64,000 bases of DNA, from the NCBI RefSeq assembly GCF_002563675.1, contig NZ_PDJC01000001.1:2790001-2854000 (forward strand), written 5' to 3'. The translations under genes were made by a program, and so were the position numbers. The notes under the pieces were generated by a model that saw nothing but the letters and a program-made list of their open reading frames with translations, was not told the DNA's origin and did not search any database. Positions 60,812-64,000 of the stretch are shown in pieces. This DNA is from Propionicimonas paludicola. Its GTDB lineage: Bacteria; Actinomycetota; Actinomycetes; Propionibacteriales; Propionibacteriaceae. Numbering within the stretch: the first letter of the stretch is position 1; each line of letters opens with the position of its first letter.

Positions 60812-61459
60812 GTGAGTGTCGAGCTGCCGTCCACGATTGCGGCCCGGGTCGAGCACGAGCTGGTGATCAAGAAGTCCCGGTTCATCGCCACCATCGTCCC
60901 GGTGCTCAGCGTGGCCGAGGCCGATGCCGAGATCGCCGCTCTGCGCCGCCACTACTGGGACGCCCGGCACAACTGCGTGGCGCTGATCGTCGGCCGCAAC
61001 GCCGACCAGCAGCGTTCCTCCGACGACGGCGAGCCGTCCGGGACGGCCGGCGTCCCGATGCTGGAAGTCCTCCGGCAGCGGCACCTGACCGACCTGGTCG
61101 CCGTTGTCACCCGCTACTTCGGCGGAGTGCTGCTGGGCGCCGGCGGGCTGGTCCGGGCCTACTCATCCGCCGTGTCCGAGGCATTGGACGCCGCCTCGCT
61201 GGTCCGTCGGGCCGTGCTCACCGAGGTCGGCGTGGACGTCCCCGCGGCCGAGGCCGGACGTGCCGACAACTGGCTGCGCGAGTGGGCGTCCGGGCATGGC
61301 GGGGTGCTGGAGGCGCCCACTTGGAGCGAGTTCGCCCGCTTCACCGTGCTGGTCCCCCCGGCTCAACTCGGCCCGTTCGCCGATGATCTGGCCGCCTTCT
61401 CGGCCGGCTCGCTGCGCCTCGATCCTGGCGCCGATCGGGTGGTCGACCTGCCTCGCTGA
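60812..61459 (+). CDS. YigZ/IMPACT family protein
   Basis: A 215-residue UPF0029 protein. The N-terminal Impact domain includes [38 protein letters not shown] and [21 protein letters not shown], all nearly invariant in YigZ. The C-terminal DUF1949 domain follows (about residues 135-205). Members bind ribosomes or nucleic acid, with no fixed reaction. The start is GTG 60812. It is followed by a 700-bp repeat array. Confidence 0.92.
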   Translation: MSVELPSTIAARVEHELVIKKSRFIATIVPVLSVAEADAEIAALRRHYWDARHNCVALIVGRNADQQRSSDDGEPSGTAGVPMLEVLRQRHLTDLVAVVTRYFGGVLLGAGGLVRAYSSAVSEALDAASLVRRAVLTEVGVDVPAAEAGRADNWLREWASGHGGVLEAPTWSEFARFTVLVPPAQLGPFADDLAAFSAGSLRLDPGADRVVDLPR

Positions 61460-61486
61460 GGCGACCGGCGCAGGCGACCGCTGGTC

Positions 61487-61598
61487 GCGACCCGGGCAGA
61501 CCATTCTCGAACTCCGTGGCCGGGCACGTCGTTCGGCTACGGCCGAGGTGCCACTCGGGGCACAAGGATACGTTTTTCGAATGGTCTGCCCGGGTCGC
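61487..61598 (-). repeat. palindromic repeat, copy C (opposite orientation)
   Basis: A 112-bp element with a perfect 20-bp inverted terminal repeat, GCGACCCGGGCAGACCATTC at 61487-61506 and its complement at 61579-61598. On the minus strand it has the TATCC and GAGTTCGAGAAT landmarks of copy A. Its core lacks the regular G-runs, so it is the only copy without an obvious quadruplex motif. Confidence 0.8.
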
Positions 61599-61618
61599 TC
61601 CTGGCGCTACGACAGCCT

Positions 61619-61725
61619 GGTGGGGCGGACCGTTCGCAGAACCTATCCCTTCCTCACCCAACCCCCGACAACCCACAACCGACCAGAAGACCCGACCACC
61701 ACGTTCAAGAATGGTCCGCCCCACC
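61619..61725 (+). repeat. palindromic G4-core repeat, copy D1
   Basis: The arms GGTGGGGCGGACC (61619-61631) and complement (61713-61725) pair perfectly. The minus-strand core 61647-61674 has four G-runs (GGG, GGGGG, GGG, GGG) with loops of 2-7 nt. TATCCCT near the left arm matches other copies. Confidence 0.82.
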
Positions 61726-61811
61726 GGACACCCAGAAGCTCGACGGAGCGGACGACAACGGAACCGTCCCCACCGAGACGCACCTCAGGCGGCATCCCTG
61801 AACGACAGCCT

Positions 61812-61918
61812 GGTGGGGCGGACCGTTCGCAGAACCTATCCCTTCCTCACCCAACCCCCAACAACCCACAGCCGACCCGAAGACCCAACCACCACGTTCA
61901 AGAACGGTCCGCCCCACC
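61812..61918 (+). repeat. palindromic G4-core repeat, copy D2
   Basis: Same architecture as D1, 193 bp further on. The arms are intact at 61812-61824 and 61906-61918, and the quadruplex motif lies at 61840-61867 on the minus strand. Confidence 0.82.
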
Positions 61919-62004
61919 GGGCACCCAGAGGCCACAACAAGTGGAGGGCAACGGAACCGTCCCCACCGAGACGCACCTCAGGCGGCATCCCTGAACGACA
62001 GCCT

Positions 62005-62111
62005 GGTGGGGCGGACCGTTCGCAGAACCTATCCCTTCCTCACCCAACCCCCGACAACCCACAACCGACCCGAAGACCCGACCACCACGTTCAAGAATGG
62101 TCCGCCCCACC
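62005..62111 (+). repeat. palindromic G4-core repeat, copy D3
   Basis: Third copy, 193 bp after D2, with intact arms and the quadruplex motif at 62033-62060. Its end lies only 52 bp from the stop codon of the convergent DUF4921 gene. Confidence 0.82.
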
Positions 62112-62162
62112 GGGCACCCAGAGGCCACAACGAGTGGACGGCGACGGAACCGTCCCCAGCGG

Positions 62163-63503
62163 TCAGGAGCGGTTGGTGCGGTAGCGCAGCGGGTTGGGCT
62201 TGCAGGGGGCCTCGGTGGCGATCTGCAGGGAGCCGGCGATCAGACCGGCGTCCCGCAGCTGCCAGAGCTTGGGGACCAGGCGATCCCGCAGCCCATAAGG
62301 GTCGATGGTGTTCAGGTAGATCTTGGTGGCACCTTCGAAGCCGGCCAGCGTGGACGTCCGCCACTTCAGCATCACGCGCCAGGGCATCGGCAGATCGGTG
62401 TCGATCGGACGGTAGTGCCACTCCTCATTGCAGGGCACGGCCACCCCGGTGGCGGCGTGCATGGCGTGCACCAGGTCCGAGACCGCGCGCAGCTCGTCCT
62501 CGGTGTGGTTCCACGGGTCGCAGGCCTCGGACTTGGAGTAGATCTCCACGGTCGGGTAGCGATGTCCGAAGCCGGCGAACGCGATGGCGAACTCGTTCTC
62601 GGCCAGGATCAGATTCTTGTAGGCGGCGTAGTTGGGGCCGAACTCGTTGTAGATGTTCGGGTTGGCGCGCAGCCGCTGCATGGCCAGCTCATGCTGGACG
62701 CCACGCTCGTCGATGGCCACGAGCTGCTTGTGCAGATGGTCGAACGACGCCCCGGCCGGACGCAGCCAGTTCTGGAACACCGCCACGTAGCGGGCGTAGC
62801 GATTCGACTCGAACAGCCCGGCTGCCGACTCCACGGTGAACTTCTGGAACTGGTGATGCTCGTCCGGAGTCAGGGTGCCCGACGAAGCCAGCTGAGTGTT
62901 ATCGGTGGCGCCGTCCACGAAATGCCGGCGGGCCACGATCACGTCGTGGCCACCGCCGAAGAACCCGGACGCGTACTCCAACCGCTCGTCCTCGCCGAGA
63001 GCTGCGATCTCGTCGGGGGTACGCCCGCTGGCGGCCAGCTTGGCCGCGACCACCGAGAGCACGTGGGCCTTGCCGGCCGGCGAAGCCAGGTAGGCGTCAC
63101 GGCGCTCGCGGATCCGGTCGGGCAGCTGGTAGCCGTAGTTCAGGTGCCAGTAGTCGTAGCTGAGGATCTCGAACAGGTTCGGAATGCGGCGGAACTCGGC
63201 CACCGTGGCGTCCAACTCCTCGGCCGGGGTCCGATAGCGGGTCTCCCAGGCACCGTCCGGACGGCGCACCACCCGCGACTTCTCCGGCGGGGTCTCGAGC
63301 TTGCGGCCGTTACAGAAGGCGCAGTGACGGTCGTGTTGGGCGGCGTCCAGCGGGACCGGATCGGGCAGGCTCACCCCGAGTGGACGGTTCCCGCGGCCGG
63401 CCACGGTCCACACCTCGGTGCCGCTGAACGGATTGAGTTGCTTGGTGGTGCCGTCCTTGAGTTGCGTCAAGAACTCCGGATCACGGAGATACGGCTGCAC
63501 CAC
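62163..63503 (-). CDS. GalT-like HIT-superfamily protein (DUF4921 type)
   Basis: A 446-residue protein resembling galactose-1-phosphate uridylyltransferase. HCAFCNGRKLETPPEKSR gives the zinc-type CxxC motif near residue 64. VFQNWLRPAGASFDHLHKQLVAI has the HIT active-site pattern as HLHKQ rather than the GalT HPHxQ. Matches to DUF4921 proteins, widespread in actinobacteria, are stronger than to true GalT. It could be a nucleotidyl transferase or hydrolase; galM in this window is not adjacent. ATG 63503 is used. The 3' end abuts the 193-bp repeat array. Confidence 0.75.
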   Translation of the reverse strand: MVQPYLRDPEFLTQLKDGTTKQLNPFSGTEVWTVAGRGNRPLGVSLPDPVPLDAAQHDRHCAFCNGRKLETPPEKSRVVRRPDGAWETRYRTPAEELDATVAEFRRIPNLFEILSYDYWHLNYGYQLPDRIRERRDAYLASPAGKAHVLSVVAAKLAASGRTPDEIAALGEDERLEYASGFFGGGHDVIVARRHFVDGATDNTQLASSGTLTPDEHHQFQKFTVESAAGLFESNRYARYVAVFQNWLRPAGASFDHLHKQLVAIDERGVQHELAMQRLRANPNIYNEFGPNYAAYKNLILAENEFAIAFAGFGHRYPTVEIYSKSEACDPWNHTEDELRAVSDLVHAMHAATGVAVPCNEEWHYRPIDTDLPMPWRVMLKWRTSTLAGFEGATKIYLNTIDPYGLRDRLVPKLWQLRDAGLIAGSLQIATEAPCKPNPLRYRTNRS

Positions 63504-63603
63504 GGTAGAAACCCTTCACCCATTGCGAGTAGTTGTCGCGATCAGGGTAGTCGCGCGGCGCCGTCGCGCCCAGCCACCGGCACCTGGCGATCCTCGGCCG
63601 TGG

Positions 63604-64000
63604 TCAGCGACCGTCCAGGATCCGTCCGATCAGCCGGGACGCCGCGTCCCAGGCGCGTGGATCCGCCGTGGTCGGGGCCATCAGCTGCACGTAGGACCGG
63701 ATGGCCAGGATGCCCATGGCGTCGTCCTGGTCAGCCTCGGTGGGCTGCGACCGGTCCCGTCCCCGGGAGACGGCGACCAGCTCGGCCACGCCGGACAGGC
63801 CGGGGCCCATCAGCTCGACGATGGTGGCCTGCAGTTCGGGGTGCCGGGCCGCGTAGAGGGCGATCTCAATGGCCAGCACCTGGGTGAGCTTGAGCGACTC
63901 GCTGGCCTCCAGGACGCGCAGCGCGTCCGGGTTGTCGTGATTCTCGGCCAGCCAGACCCGGTTGCACTCGCCGACCTCGGCGGCCACGGCGAGCAGCAGG
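63604..64000 (-). CDS. partial gene, possible TetR-type C-terminal domain
   Basis: The frame runs off the right edge, so only the last 131 residues are seen. They are helical (NPDALRVLEASESLKLTQVLAIEIALYAA and AMGILAIRSYVQLMAP) with no DNA-binding domain visible. The length and helical pattern would fit the ligand-binding half of a TetR regulator, but this is a guess. It lies 100 bp upstream of the DUF4921 gene on the same strand. Confidence 0.35.
   Translation of the reverse strand, partial: LLLAVAAEVGECNRVWLAENHDNPDALRVLEASESLKLTQVLAIEIALYAARHPELQATIVELMGPGLSGVAELVAVSRGRDRSQPTEADQDDAMGILAIRSYVQLMAPTTADPRAWDAASRLIGRILDGR

Larger units (their letters stand above)
61611..62158 (+). repeat. 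tandem array of 193-bp units, each with a palindromic repeat
   Basis: Units start at 61611, 61804 and 61997, exactly 193 bp apart; the third ends after 162 bp at the DUF4921 gene. Each unit contains a 107-bp palindromic element (next entries) plus a spacer with GGAACCGTCCCCACCGAG and CTCAGGCGGCATCCCTGAAC. Units 2 and 3 differ at few positions; unit 1 differs mainly in the spacer. There is no open frame with coding character. Confidence 0.9.

Noticed and set aside
61705-62128. Open frames of 76 codons in the 193-bp repeats
   Set aside because: They repeat because the DNA repeats, encode low-complexity peptides and lack starts with ribosome sites.
1-64000. CRISPR arrays, prophage, integrase, IS transposase, rRNA or tRNA genes
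   Set aside because: None was found on either strand by reading; the repeats present are long-period tandem or dispersed elements rather than CRISPR-like.

Overview
This is a GC-rich chromosomal window from an actinobacterium. Supporting signs are mycothiol genes, a Lhr helicase, an Arr-type rifamycin ADP-ribosyltransferase, many GTG/TTG starts, IdeR-like iron control and a DUF4921/GalT-like protein. The gene set fits the Propionibacteriaceae or close relatives, but no rRNA or tRNA is present to confirm this. I see no prophage, CRISPR array, transposase or integrase. Nearly everything is ordinary chromosomal coding sequence; the unusual material is mostly intergenic.

Layout. 1-4.5 kb: threonine catabolism (kbl, cut by the window edge, and tdh) with an MFS exporter and a pyruvyl-transferase-like protein between them. 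4.6-8.8 kb: a KimA-like potassium transporter translationally coupled to a KdpD/KdpE-type two-component system, preceded by two pairs of 11-bp direct repeats. 8.8-16.9 kb: a structured intergenic stretch, a Crp/Fnr regulator with an FNR-like box, a polysaccharide deacetylase, a Pro/Thr-rich membrane protein, an MGDG-synthase-like glycosyltransferase, a DUF3048 lipoprotein, and the mycothiol pair mshA-mshB with a Dabb protein. 16.9-21.6 kb: MFS transporter, galM, then an OsmC protein and a PIG-V-like membrane glycosyltransferase bracketed by two inverted copies of an apparent small-RNA gene. 21.5-26 kb: a MarR regulator divergent from an RND exporter with an unusual coiled-coil insertion. 26-34.9 kb: Lhr helicase, secreted 5'-nucleotidase, MBL hydrolase, second MarR. 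35-38.6 kb: efeUOB iron uptake behind an IdeR/DtxR-like box. 38.6-39.2 kb: a repeat island. 39.2-51.8 kb: monooxygenase, MFS, APH-like kinase, a MacB-like ABC system, DUF2207 protein, L-serine dehydratase, aldo/keto reductase, cytoplasmic GH10 enzyme and WS/DGAT-like acyltransferase. 51.8-59.5 kb: RecQ fused to a phosphoribosyltransferase-like domain, arr, MerR plus carboxymuconolactone-decarboxylase pair, S4 protein, two tandem paralogous membrane proteins and a DrrAB-like ABC exporter. 59.5-64 kb: purT, a YigZ protein, a 700-bp repeat array, a DUF4921/GalT-like protein and a partial gene.

The most novel items are: (1) two paralogous, promoter-driven structured RNAs in inverted orientation whose differences include three double compensatory changes in one hairpin; (2) a family of about 100-bp palindromic repeats, seven copies at three loci, whose arms covary and whose cores mostly carry a G-quadruplex motif; (3) a roughly 165-residue helical-hairpin insertion with a two-cysteine tip in the RND pump, a possible built-in adaptor; and (4) KdpDE apparently rewired to a KimA-type transporter, with a candidate operator made of 11-bp repeats. 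All database-level statements come from recalled family knowledge and were not searched.
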